Notes: generated by a model from the sequence alone, not told the origin. Shown: positions 26,351-35,586, counted from the first letter of the stretch. The stretch is DNA of 64,000 nt from Caldilineaceae bacterium (GCA_026645575.1 JAPKMW010000009.1:62001-126000), one strand, 5' to 3'. A program made the numbers and translations.

Positions 26351-27373
26351 ATGAGCGGGCGTAATTGGCTGCAATTTGTGCTGGATCGCATGATCTGGTT
26401 CATCCTGATCCTGGTCATTCTCTTTTTTACGGTGCGAGTGGATAATTACCTGGCCCCCTCCAATCTGGTGAACATTTTGCTCCACGCCAGCGTGCTGGGC
26501 GTCCTGACCATTGGGCAGACCATTTGTCTTCTGAGCGGTAACTTTGACCTCTCGGCGGAAGGGACGCTCTCGTTGGTGACGGTGTTGGCCGCGTGGTTGA
26601 TGTTGCCGGCTTCTGCCGGTGAACTGGCGCAGGCTGGCGGCATTGGCTGGGAGTTACACCCTGTGATCGTGATTCCGTTGATGCTGGTGGTGGGGGCCGG
26701 TGTGGGAGGGCTTAATGGGTTGATGATTACCCGCCTGGGCATGAACAACTTTATTGTCACCTTGGCGATGCAACTGGTGCTGCGTGGGCTGGCGCTGGTC
26801 ATCAGCATGGGCGCGATTATGCCGGGAACGCCGCGTCTTTTTAACTGGTTAGGCGGCGGGCGGCTCGATCTGCTGGGCGTGGGGGTGCCGGTTTCGGTGA
26901 TCTTTACAATCTTGCTATTTGTCCTGGCGGCGTTTATTTTGCGCAACACCCGTTTTGGCCGCACCTTGTACGCGGTCGGCGGCAACCGGGAAGCGGCGCG
27001 CGCCTCCGGTTTTAGCCCGGAACGGTTAGTGACCAACGCCTACGTCCTCAGTGGCTTAATGGGCGGTGTGGCCGGCTGGATGCTGCTGGGTAAATTGGAA
27101 GTCTCGGTGCCGAACTTGGGTGCGGGCATGACGTTGGAAACCGTGGCGGCGGCGGTCATCGGCGGCGTGGCGCTGACGGGTGGCGTGGGCAGTATCTGGG
27201 GCGCGTTTTCGGGGGTGCTGCTGCTCTCGGTGGTCGATAATGGGTTGAATTTGATGGCGGTCGATCCGTTTTGGGTGAATGGCGTGCGTGGAATTATCAT
27301 CCTGGTTGCGCTGTTGATTGAGGCGCAGAAGGTGCGCTTGAAGCCCCATCGGCTGCGGACGCGGACGGCATAG
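26351..27373 (+). CDS. CUT2 sugar ABC transporter permease 2
   Basis: 340 residues, BPD_transp_2 family with about ten hydrophobic segments. TIGQTICLLSGNFDLSAEGT and REAARASGFSPERLVTNAYV mirror the first permease, indicating a heterodimeric channel. The coupling loop has RASGF in place of EAAGI. Strong AAGGAGG site. The gene is followed after 24 nt by the alpha-2-macroglobulin gene. Confidence 0.9.
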   Translation: MSGRNWLQFVLDRMIWFILILVILFFTVRVDNYLAPSNLVNILLHASVLGVLTIGQTICLLSGNFDLSAEGTLSLVTVLAAWLMLPASAGELAQAGGIGWELHPVIVIPLMLVVGAGVGGLNGLMITRLGMNNFIVTLAMQLVLRGLALVISMGAIMPGTPRLFNWLGGGRLDLLGVGVPVSVIFTILLFVLAAFILRNTRFGRTLYAVGGNREAARASGFSPERLVTNAYVLSGLMGGVAGWMLLGKLEVSVPNLGAGMTLETVAAAVIGGVALTGGVGSIWGAFSGVLLLSVVDNGLNLMAVDPFWVNGVRGIIILVALLIEAQKVRLKPHRLRTRTA

Positions 27374-27397
27374 ACAAATTTAGCAAAAGGAGACATT

Positions 27398-30300
27398 ATG
27401 TTTCGCAAGCTTTTAGCAACCACCCTGTTGACAAGCTTACCCTTATTCTGCTGGCTCTATTTCTCGCCTGCAATCGCCCAAGCCGCCGATATACCGGCGC
27501 AAACCGTGACCGCGACCACCACTGCAACCGTTACCACCACCAACCGGCTGGTGGTCGCCCCCATCCTGCTGGATCGCTATCCACAACAGAACTATCTCGA
27601 TTCTGTGCGCCCCAGCATCGGGCTGACCTTTGATCGCGCCATGAGCCGGGGCAGCATTGCCACCGCGCTACGGATCGAGCCGGCCTTTCCCTTTCGCTTG
27701 AGCGTCTATGGCAACAATGCTTCTATCGAACCGCGCCAATCGTTGCAGCCTGGGACAACCTACCGCTTTACCCTGGCTGCCACGGCGACCGACGTGGACG
27801 GCGTCGCGCTGGCCGAAGAGTACACCTGGGCCTACTACCTGCCACCGCTGATCAACACCGTCACCGGCCCAACGCCCAACGATCCAGGCGAACCGATCCG
27901 AATCTACTTGAATTACGCTCTGCCACCGGAGCGGGTTCAGGACGCGCTGACCATTGAACCGGCGCTCCCCGGCAACGTGACGTGGAACGAAACCAATAGC
28001 ATCTTCACCTTCACCCCAGTCACGCCGTTGGACCCCACAACCGACTATACAATCAGCTTTCAGGGCGAGCTACGCGACTTTGGCGACAACGTCTTCGCCC
28101 AGCCGCCGCCCCACCGGTTGAATCTGGCCTTGCCCATTCTTCGCGTTGTCCCCATTGGCGCGCCCGACTATGGCGCCGGCGCTCATCCGGCCACCCCCAT
28201 CGCGGTCAACTTTGATCGCGCAATGGATCAAGCCCAAGTCGCCACCGCCCTGCACCTGACACCCACCATTGCCGGCAGCATCACTTGGGAAGGCAACACC
28301 CTGCGCTTTCTGCCCGACCGTGGCTACTTTGACCCGACGACTGAGTACCTAGTTACTCTGGATGCTGGTTTGCAAGATGCAACGGGCGCGCTGGTTTTGC
28401 CCGAAGCCTACACCTGGCGCTTCCGCACCGGCTATTTGAGTGATGTGACCGATTTTGGCTATGGCGCCAATGTCCAGGTGGTTGACGCTAATGGGCGTCG
28501 CGCCGTGCAATTTCAGGTGACAGAACCGACGCTGACAAGGGTGGCGATGAGTCTCTACCCCCTCACCGTTGACCAATTTCGGGAGCGTTACGCCGCCACG
28601 CTGCAAGTCAACGGCTGGGGCTACAAGCCGATCAACACCGACGATCTCGAAGCGTTGAGCCGCTGGCAAATTGAAACAACGCCGCCGCCTAACACAAGCG
28701 GCAACAACTACACCACCAATGCTCGCGAAGTGATCCTCCCGGACGAGGTGCAACCCGGTTTCTACGTTTTGGAAGTGAGCGCCAGTTACAGCAAAAAGCA
28801 GCTTTTCTTGTTGCTGACCAATGCTGTGATTGCGCTCAAACAGGGGCATGGTCAGGCGACGGCCTGGGTCACCGACTTTACGGGCGGTAGTCTGGCCGAT
28901 GTTGCGGTTACGCTCTACGCCCAGGATGGTACAGCGTTGGCGGCAGGTCGCACCGATGGACAGGGTGTTTTCCGCACGGCGCTGCCCAAAGCCACCCAAC
29001 CGTTGCTGGTCGTGGCGCAGACCGGTGATGCGGCGCACGCCGCGGTTGGCGTCAACAGCCAATGGCGCACAGAAGGCTTCTGGTGGGGTGGGACGCCGCC
29101 GGGAACGGCCCAGGATTATGCCGTCTATCTCTACACCGACCGCCCGATCTATCGCCCCGGTCAGACTGTCTATGTCAAGGGCATTGTGCGCCATGATGAC
29201 GACGCTCTGCTCGGTTTGCCGGAAGCGGGAATGCCGGTCACGCTGCGGCTGCGCGATGCCAAAGACAATGTGGTGCAAACGCTGGCGCTGACTACCAATG
29301 ACTTTGGCACGGTCAATGGCGCGTTTGCCGTGGCCGCCGGCGCCGTGCTGGGCGACTATGCCGTAGAACTGCGCGTTAACCAGGCGAGCCATCGCCAAAG
29401 CTTTAAGGTGGAAGAGTATCGCAAGCCTGACTTTACGGTCGCCGTCACGACTGATGCCGCCACCTATGTCCAGGGCAGCAAGATTGCCGTGGCGCTGGAG
29501 AGTCGCTATCTCTTTGATGAGCCGGTCGCCGGCGGTCAGTTTACCGTGACCAAGTTTTTCCTCCAACCACGCAATTGGGTTGACGAAAGCGACGGCTATG
29601 TTTGGGCCAACGCCCATGAGACGGTGCAAAACGGCGTTACCGATGACGCGGGTCGCTACCACTTTACCCTCTCCACGGCCAACGTGGCCGAAAGCGGCCG
29701 CACGGTGCGCCCCGACTGGCAGAGTAGTCTGCTCTATCAAAACTTAGGGCTGGAAGTGACGGTGGATGATGGCAGCCATCAGACCGTGAGCAATTTTGCT
29801 GCGGTCAAAGTCTATAATGCCGCCGAAAAGGTGCGCTTTACCACCGACGGCTTTGCCAAAGCGCCCTACGAAGCGTTTACCGTGGCCGCCCAAGTCACTA
29901 CGCTGGCTGATGAACCAGTAGTCGGGCGGGAATTGACCCTGACGGTTGATCAGATCAGTTGGGAGCAGGGTACAGGCGAAAAGATCACCAATGTCTACAC
30001 CGATCTGTTGATCACCGATGATCAGGGGCAGGCCACGGCGCCGCTGGTTGCTGATCAGCCAGGGTACTACCGCTTGACCCTGCGCGGTGGCGACGCCTTC
30101 GGCAATCCCATCAGCTACGAAAGCTGGCTTTACGTTTTCCAAGAGACTGTGGATGGCTGGTTCTTTACCAGCGACAAGGATCTGCGCATTGCCGCCGACC
30201 GCACTGCCTACGCGCCTGGTGATGCGGCGCAACTGGTCATCGAGTCGAGCTTTAGCGGTCCGGCGTTGCTCACCTTTGAACGGGGAACCACCCGCCGCGA

Positions 30301-32878
30301 GCAACTGATTCGACTCCAGGCGCCGTTGACCAAAGTCAGTGTCCCGCTCCAGAGCGACGACGCGCCCAACCTTTTTATCAGCGTCAACGCCTGGCAGCCG
30401 CAAGATACCACGCTGACCGATCAAACCTGGTCGAGTCAGCCGGACAGTCGTCTGCGCACGGCCAAAGTTGAGGTCGCGGTGGCGGTCATCAACAAGCGGC
30501 TGACGGTAGCGATTACGCCTGATCAACCCCGCTATGCCCCACGTGAGGAGGCCACTTTTACACTCAAAGTCACCGATGAAACGGGGCAGCCGGTGGTGGC
30601 GGAACTCTCGCTGGCGCTGGTCGATGAGGCGATCTTTAGCCTGAGTGACGAATTGGTCGGCCCAATCTTTGACGCTTTTTACCACCGGCGTGACCATCTG
30701 GTGCAAACCTATGACAGCATGGCGCCTATCCGCTGGTTTACTGGCGGCGGCGGCGGTGGCGGTGGTGGCCTGACGGGTGGCCCGCGCAGCGATTTCCCCG
30801 ACACGGCGTTCTGGATTCCGGTCCTGACCACCGATGCCAATGGCGAAGCGACCATTACCATCCCGCTGCCCGATAGCCTGACCACTTGGCGCTTGACGGC
30901 CAAAGCGGTCACGGCCCAGGAAACCCAGGCTGGCGAGGCGATCAGCAAAATTGTCACCCAACAACCGCTGGTGGTGCGTCCGCTGCTGCCCCGCATCTTG
31001 ACAGCGGGCGATCAGGTGGCGCTTTCGGCGTTGGTTCATAACTACAGTGACACTGCCCAAGAACTTTCCGTCACGTTGGCCTTTTCGGATACTGCACAGG
31101 CCGACTTGCTGCAAATTCTGGATGAGGTGACGCAGACCATTCAAATTGAACCGGGCGCAGCGCAAATTGTCGGCTGGGCAGTGGCGGCGACGAGTGCCGG
31201 TGAAGTCCAGTTGATCTTTGCCGCTGGTGGTGACGCTGTGGCTGACGCTGTGGCTGACGCTGTGCGCTTGCCGCTGACCATTCGACCATTGGCGATTCCC
31301 GATGTGCAGAGCCAGGTGGGCGAGTTTACAACGACCCTGACAACCGCCATCACCATGCCGGTTGATGCGCTCCCCCAGAGTCATGTCACCGTTGAACTCA
31401 ACCGCTCGATTGCCGGCAGCGTGTTGAGCGGGCTGGAATATCTCACCGGTTATCCCTATGGCTGTGTCGAGCAGATCATGAGCCGTGCGTTGCCCAACGC
31501 CGTGGTGGGACGGGCATTGGCCGAGCTTGGGCTTGACAACCCGGCTCTCCAAGCGAGCTTGCCCGCCCAGATCAATACCGGGGTGCAACAGCTTGCCGCC
31601 ATGCAACATGAAGATGGCGGCTGGGGTTGGTGGTATGACGATGAGAGTGACAGTTACCAGACGGCTTGGGTTGTCTTTGGCCTAGCGTTGACCCGTGCAA
31701 GCGGCGCGGTCGTCACCGATGATGTGCTGGATTTAGGGGTCGGCTGGCTGCAACAGAATCTGGCCGAGATGGATCTGCGTACCCGCGCCTTTGCCCTCTA
31801 TAGCATCGCCCTCGCTGGTCACGGTGATCTGGTCGCGACCCAAGCGCTGCTTGCCGAAAGTGACAAACTGGATCCCTTTAGTCTGGCTGCCCTTGCACTG
31901 GCCTTACATGAATTAGGCGACCAGGCCGCTGCTGAACAACTGGTGGCGCGCCTGATGACATTCGCCCAGCGCGAGGCCGGTAAAACCTACTGGCCGACCA
32001 GCGATCTGGATGGTCACTATGCCGATAAGGTGATGTCCTCGACCACGCGCACGACGGCGTTGGCCTTGAGTGCGCTGGTGCAGATTACGCCAGGGAATGC
32101 GCTGGAACCGGATGTGGTGCGCTGGCTGATGAGTCAACGGCGGCAGAATGGTTGGGGCAGCACCAACGAAACCACTTTTGCCATTCTCGCCCTGACCGAC
32201 CACCTCCGCGCTGCTCAAGAGCAGGCCGCGCCCAGCGACTATACCGTACTGCTCAATGATTCCGAAATCGCCCGGGGTACGCTGGATCATGACCAGCCGC
32301 AGGCGCGGGTCGACATTCCGCTACAACAACTCCAAGGTGGGGTCAACCAACTGCGCATCGAGCAGAGCGGCGACGGGATCCTCTATTACCAGATCAACAG
32401 TCACAGCTATGTGGCGCAGACGGAGATTCCCGCCGCTGGGAAGGTGCAAGTCAGCCGCATCTATCGCGACAGCCGCACCGGCGCACCACTTGACCAACTG
32501 CGCCCCGGTCAACTGGTGCGCGTTGATCTAACGGTGGAGCTACCGGAAGACGCAATGTATATGCTGGTCGAGGACAAACTGCCGGGCGGGCTGGAGGCGC
32601 TTAACACGGAATTGAATACGACCAGTCGCGTCGCCACCGCCTATGAGCAGACGACCTTCTACTGGCGCACCTATGGCTATAACAACAAAGAAGTGCGCGG
32701 TGACCGTGTCAGCTTCTTCATCACCGAGATGAAGGCTGGCCGCTATACCTATCGCTACTTCGCCCGCGCCACCCACACTGGCACATTCACTGCCATCCCC
32801 GCCGAGGCGTATGCCATGTATGATGCGACGACTTGGGGCCGGTCGAGCAGTCAGGCGTTGACGGTGGCGGCGGAATAG
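27398..32878 (+). CDS. Bacterial alpha-2-macroglobulin family protein with thioester
   Basis: 1826 residues. A signal peptide (about 1-30, ending AIAQA) is followed by three SbsA/Big_5 Ig-like units (about 60-345; each with TFDRAM- or NFDRAM-type cores), an MG2 domain with TDRPIYRPGQTV near 580, further MG domains, and a Gly-run (WFTGGGGGG...) near 1116-1124 in the bait position. Then comes an A2M core (FWIPVLTTDANGEATITIPL) and a thioester domain with CVEQ (C1356-Q1359). Such proteins trap proteases or crosslink to attackers. There is no lipobox and no neighbouring pbpC, the usual partner. AAAGGAG precedes the ATG. It sits inside a sugar-transport cluster, which is unusual. Confidence 0.92.
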   Translation: MFRKLLATTLLTSLPLFCWLYFSPAIAQAADIPAQTVTATTTATVTTTNRLVVAPILLDRYPQQNYLDSVRPSIGLTFDRAMSRGSIATALRIEPAFPFRLSVYGNNASIEPRQSLQPGTTYRFTLAATATDVDGVALAEEYTWAYYLPPLINTVTGPTPNDPGEPIRIYLNYALPPERVQDALTIEPALPGNVTWNETNSIFTFTPVTPLDPTTDYTISFQGELRDFGDNVFAQPPPHRLNLALPILRVVPIGAPDYGAGAHPATPIAVNFDRAMDQAQVATALHLTPTIAGSITWEGNTLRFLPDRGYFDPTTEYLVTLDAGLQDATGALVLPEAYTWRFRTGYLSDVTDFGYGANVQVVDANGRRAVQFQVTEPTLTRVAMSLYPLTVDQFRERYAATLQVNGWGYKPINTDDLEALSRWQIETTPPPNTSGNNYTTNAREVILPDEVQPGFYVLEVSASYSKKQLFLLLTNAVIALKQGHGQATAWVTDFTGGSLADVAVTLYAQDGTALAAGRTDGQGVFRTALPKATQPLLVVAQTGDAAHAAVGVNSQWRTEGFWWGGTPPGTAQDYAVYLYTDRPIYRPGQTVYVKGIVRHDDDALLGLPEAGMPVTLRLRDAKDNVVQTLALTTNDFGTVNGAFAVAAGAVLGDYAVELRVNQASHRQSFKVEEYRKPDFTVAVTTDAATYVQGSKIAVALESRYLFDEPVAGGQFTVTKFFLQPRNWVDESDGYVWANAHETVQNGVTDDAGRYHFTLSTANVAESGRTVRPDWQSSLLYQNLGLEVTVDDGSHQTVSNFAAVKVYNAAEKVRFTTDGFAKAPYEAFTVAAQVTTLADEPVVGRELTLTVDQISWEQGTGEKITNVYTDLLITDDQGQATAPLVADQPGYYRLTLRGGDAFGNPISYESWLYVFQETVDGWFFTSDKDLRIAADRTAYAPGDAAQLVIESSFSGPALLTFERGTTRREQLIRLQAPLTKVSVPLQSDDAPNLFISVNAWQPQDTTLTDQTWSSQPDSRLRTAKVEVAVAVINKRLTVAITPDQPRYAPREEATFTLKVTDETGQPVVAELSLALVDEAIFSLSDELVGPIFDAFYHRRDHLVQTYDSMAPIRWFTGGGGGGGGGLTGGPRSDFPDTAFWIPVLTTDANGEATITIPLPDSLTTWRLTAKAVTAQETQAGEAISKIVTQQPLVVRPLLPRILTAGDQVALSALVHNYSDTAQELSVTLAFSDTAQADLLQILDEVTQTIQIEPGAAQIVGWAVAATSAGEVQLIFAAGGDAVADAVADAVRLPLTIRPLAIPDVQSQVGEFTTTLTTAITMPVDALPQSHVTVELNRSIAGSVLSGLEYLTGYPYGCVEQIMSRALPNAVVGRALAELGLDNPALQASLPAQINTGVQQLAAMQHEDGGWGWWYDDESDSYQTAWVVFGLALTRASGAVVTDDVLDLGVGWLQQNLAEMDLRTRAFALYSIALAGHGDLVATQALLAESDKLDPFSLAALALALHELGDQAAAEQLVARLMTFAQREAGKTYWPTSDLDGHYADKVMSSTTRTTALALSALVQITPGNALEPDVVRWLMSQRRQNGWGSTNETTFAILALTDHLRAAQEQAAPSDYTVLLNDSEIARGTLDHDQPQARVDIPLQQLQGGVNQLRIEQSGDGILYYQINSHSYVAQTEIPAAGKVQVSRIYRDSRTGAPLDQLRPGQLVRVDLTVELPEDAMYMLVEDKLPGGLEALNTELNTTSRVATAYEQTTFYWRTYGYNNKEVRGDRVSFFITEMKAGRYTYRYFARATHTGTFTAIPAEAYAMYDATTWGRSSSQALTVAAE

Positions 32879-32891
32879 GTCGATTCAACTG

Positions 32892-32962
32892 GAGATTGAG
32901 AGATTGAGAGATACAGAGATTAGGCATGACAGAATCTCTGTATCTCTCAATCTCTCAATCTC
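32892..32962. repeat. Perfect 30-bp inverted repeat of GAGATTGAGA words
   Basis: Arms 32892-32921 and 32933-32962 with an 11-nt loop; the right side continues with further AATCTCTC words to about 32982. Internally it is a degenerate 8-10-bp tandem phrase. It fills the spacer between the alpha-2-macroglobulin gene and the CUT1 permease. Confidence 0.92.
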
Positions 32963-32999
32963 TCAATCTCTGCATCTCTCAACCATAAAGCAGGCAACA

Positions 33000-33914
33000 A
33001 TGATCAGCAAGTCATTCATCAGCAAACAAAGTCGGCGCAATCATTGGTGGGAACACAATTTGCGCTATGTTTTCGTGCTGCCGACGGTCTTGATGATTGC
33101 GGGGTTGAGCCTCTTTCCGCTGCTCTACTCGCTCTGGGTGAGCTTTTTGCAATGGGATCTACAACGGCCCCAGACCCGCTTTATCTGGTTGCAGAACTAC
33201 GCCGATGTGCTGCGTGATACGCGCATGTGGGAGGCGTTGGGCAATACGCTGTTTATCATCGTCGTAGCCGTGACCGCCGAACTGTTGATTGGTCTGCTCC
33301 TGGCGCAAACCTTGAGCGGTGATCTGCCGGGGAAGCGCTTTATCATGCCCTTGCTCCTGTTACCAGTGGTAATGGCCCCGTTAATTGTCGGCTACACCTG
33401 GCGCATGTTATGGGATACGCAGTATGGGCCGATCAACCAGGTGTTAAGTTGGGTCACCGGTCAGCCGGTGGAGTTGGTTTGGTTGATTAACCCTAGCACG
33501 GTCTATCCGGCGATTCTGATCACTGAAATCTGGCAGTGGACCCCCTTTATGTTTCTGATTCTGCTGGCCGGGCTGGCGTCTGTCAACCCTGAACTTTACG
33601 AAGCGGCGGCGATGGATGGCGCGGCGGCCTGGTCGATCTTCTGGCACATCACCCTGCCACTGGTCTGGCCGGTGATGGCGCTGGCGATCCTCTTCCGGTC
33701 GTTGGATGTCTTCAAGATTTTTGACATCATCTTCTCCCTCACCGGTGGTGGTCCCGGCACCTATACGGAGACGGCGTCACTCTATGTCTATATCTTGGGT
33801 TTCAAAAATTTCCGGCTGGGGTACACGGCGGCCATGTCCTATGTATTGATTGTCATTGTATCGATTGCGATTACGCTATTGTGGCGACAGTTGGCCCGCG
33901 AAGAGGTAAAGTAG
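33000..33914 (+). CDS. CUT1 sugar ABC transporter permease (MalF/UgpA-like)
   Basis: 304 residues with six membrane segments. The BPD_transp_1 coupling motif is EAAAMDGAAAWSIFWHITLPL with V..PV after it, and the N-terminus LRYVFVLPTVLMIAGLSLFP is typical of the MalF group. It should pair with the MalG-like permease at 34617 and the binding protein at 18303. No CUT1 ATPase is in the window; a shared MsmK/UgpC-type ATPase elsewhere is common. I start at 33000; a longer reading would translate the repeat. Confidence 0.9.
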   Translation: MISKSFISKQSRRNHWWEHNLRYVFVLPTVLMIAGLSLFPLLYSLWVSFLQWDLQRPQTRFIWLQNYADVLRDTRMWEALGNTLFIIVVAVTAELLIGLLLAQTLSGDLPGKRFIMPLLLLPVVMAPLIVGYTWRMLWDTQYGPINQVLSWVTGQPVELVWLINPSTVYPAILITEIWQWTPFMFLILLAGLASVNPELYEAAAMDGAAAWSIFWHITLPLVWPVMALAILFRSLDVFKIFDIIFSLTGGGPGTYTETASLYVYILGFKNFRLGYTAAMSYVLIVIVSIAITLLWRQLAREEVK

Positions 33915-33958
33915 TATGATGGGGAAAGGGTTCGGGTTAGTTGATGATGGAGGTCACA

Positions 33959-34180
33959 ATGTCCGTTAAAGAGCTGTTCCCTTTGGTGGAATCTTTACCA
34001 AGCGCCGAAAAATTTCAATTACTCCAATTTCTGGTTGCCGAACTGGGCAAAGATGCCGGCTTTATTCCGCTTAGCGCCGATGAGGTTTACGAAGTTTGGA
34101 CACCTTATGATGTGCCGGACGAAACTGTTTCAAAGCTAGCTACCATGTTAGCGGAGGATCGTGTCAGTTATGACGCTTAG
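33959..34180 (+). CDS. Small protein, antitoxin-like partner of the aspartyl-protease-like gene
   Basis: 73 residues, mostly helical and acidic (MSVKELFPLVESLPSAEKFQ). Openings with 'LxxxVxxLPxxEKxxLxxxL' are common in small antitoxin-like proteins of Chloroflexota and cyanobacteria. A GGAGG six bases before the ATG at 33959 decides the start; TTG or ATG codons at 33941-33947 lie inside or before that site. It overlaps the next gene by 11 nt. No biochemical function is established. Confidence 0.6.
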   Translation: MSVKELFPLVESLPSAEKFQLLQFLVAELGKDAGFIPLSADEVYEVWTPYDVPDETVSKLATMLAEDRVSYDA

Positions 34181-34598
34181 ACCGGTTCGTTTTCAATATC
34201 AGCCAGGACGTTCTAGCAATAAGGACGGTGTTCTGCCTTATTTACCAGTTACTTTGCGCAATCAAAGCCGTTCGCTGTCAGTTGTTGGCTTGGTTGATTC
34301 TGGCGCCAGTGTCAATGTGCTGCCCTACTCAAAAGGTGTTGAACTCGGCGCCGTTTGGGAGCAACAAACAGTTCAATTGGAACTAAGCGGTAACCTGGCC
34401 GCCGTAGAAGCACAGGGTTTATTGCTTACAGTTACTGTTGCACGTTTCAACCCTGTACGGTTAGCCTTTGCTTGGGCGCAGTCAGATAATATACCACTGG
34501 TTCTTGGGCAAATGAATTTCTTTCAAGAATTCGACATCTGTTTCTTTCGAGCAGATATGACCTTTGAAATTACCCCGCGTCGTTCAAATCATAATTGA
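34170..34598 (+). CDS. Retropepsin-like aspartyl protease domain protein
   Basis: 142 residues. VGLVDSGASVNVLPYSKG contains the D(S/T)GA active-site motif of retropepsin-like proteases, and IPLVLGQMNFFQEFDI matches the second family motif (LGxxxFxxxF). As a single-lobe enzyme it would work as a dimer. Targets are unknown. A GTG at 34161 is an alternative start nearer GGAGG. The two-gene cassette separates the two CUT1 permease genes, in the same way that the MazF cassette interrupts the CUT2 genes. Confidence 0.7.
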   Translation: MTLRPVRFQYQPGRSSNKDGVLPYLPVTLRNQSRSLSVVGLVDSGASVNVLPYSKGVELGAVWEQQTVQLELSGNLAAVEAQGLLLTVTVARFNPVRLAFAWAQSDNIPLVLGQMNFFQEFDICFFRADMTFEITPRRSNHN

Positions 34599-34616
34599 CT
34601 AACAAATTATCATATT

Positions 34617-35453
34617 ATGACCAGCACATCAACCCGTTCGTACAAAGCAATTGGCTACTTTGTTCGCTACTTGATTATTCTAATCGCGCTCATCTTCTTT
34701 CTCTTCCCCATCTACTGGATCGCGACCATGTCAATCAAGACGCCCGACGAATATTTTCACAACCCGCCGATCTGGTGGCCCTCTACCCTGGAATTGGGCA
34801 ACTTTCAACGCTTGTTCACCAACAAGTCGATCAACGCGTTGGGGCGCAGTTTGGTTATCACTGGATTGAGTACGTTGTTGGCGCTGGTGGTGGCTTGTCC
34901 GGCGGCCTATAGCCTGGCGCGCTTTCGCACGGGGGGACATAACTTTGCCTTTTGGATTCTCTCGCAACGCTTTTTGCCGCCCGTGGCGGTGATCATCCCG
35001 ATCTTTTTGCTCTTCCGGGTGTTGAAATGGGTGGATACCTATCACGGGATGATCTTGCTCTATGCCACCTTCAACCTGCCCTTTGGCGTCTGGATGATGC
35101 GCGGCTACTTTCAAGAGATCCCCATTGAAATTGAGGAGAGCGCCTTGGTCGATGGTGCGTCGCGCTGGATGGTCCTCTGGCGGATGGTTCTGCCATTGGC
35201 CGTGCCGGGATTGATTGCCACGGCGGTCTTTACCTTTATCTTTACCTGGAATGAGTTTCTCTTTGCGCTGGTGTTGACCCGCATCAACGCCGTGACGCTG
35301 CCGGTGGCATTGACCAGTTACTTTGGCGCCCAATCAGCGTTTTGGGGAGAAGCGTCAGCACTGTCGTTGATCGCGACATTGCCGGTGGTGATCTTGACTT
35401 TGTTAGTGCAACGGCATCTGGCTGCGGGGTTGACACTGGGTGCGGTCAAGTAA
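34617..35453 (+). CDS. CUT1 sugar ABC transporter permease (MalG-like)
   Basis: 278 residues with six membrane segments; BPD_transp_1 coupling loop EESALVDGASRWMVLWRMVL followed by PLAVPGL. The N-terminus ends in FPIYWIATMSIKTPDEYF, the usual MalG start. Partner of the permease at 33000. It has a poor ribosome site, only 18 nt behind the inserted aspartyl-protease-like gene, so translation may depend on coupling. Confidence 0.9.
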   Translation: MTSTSTRSYKAIGYFVRYLIILIALIFFLFPIYWIATMSIKTPDEYFHNPPIWWPSTLELGNFQRLFTNKSINALGRSLVITGLSTLLALVVACPAAYSLARFRTGGHNFAFWILSQRFLPPVAVIIPIFLLFRVLKWVDTYHGMILLYATFNLPFGVWMMRGYFQEIPIEIEESALVDGASRWMVLWRMVLPLAVPGLIATAVFTFIFTWNEFLFALVLTRINAVTLPVALTSYFGAQSAFWGEASALSLIATLPVVILTLLVQRHLAAGLTLGAVK

Positions 35454-35504
35454 CTTCATTGCCGCAATGGACTGTTTTGTCAGCGAAGTTTAGATAGGTG
35501 AACC

Positions 35505-35586
35505 TGTCCCGTAGGGACGCTTGAGTTTAGTCAGGGTATAATCATGTTCTCATCCCTAAACTAAACTCAGCCGTCCCTACGGGACA
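35505..35586. repeat. Foldback repeat, family A copy 4
   Basis: About 82 bp, ends GTCCCGTAGGGAC and its mirror, with GAGTTTAG/CTAAACTC words next to them. It lies 51 nt after the MalG-like permease and may terminate the transporter transcript. Confidence 0.85.

Noticed and set aside
31229..31268. Short tandem GACGCTGTGGCT repeat, considered as CRISPR-like
   Set aside because: It is a 12-bp in-frame coding repeat (DAVADAVADAV) inside the alpha-2-macroglobulin protein.
28349..31609. Long minus-strand ORFs opposite the alpha-2-macroglobulin gene
   Set aside because: Antisense shadows of a GC-rich gene, with no domain, ribosome site or membrane pattern of their own.
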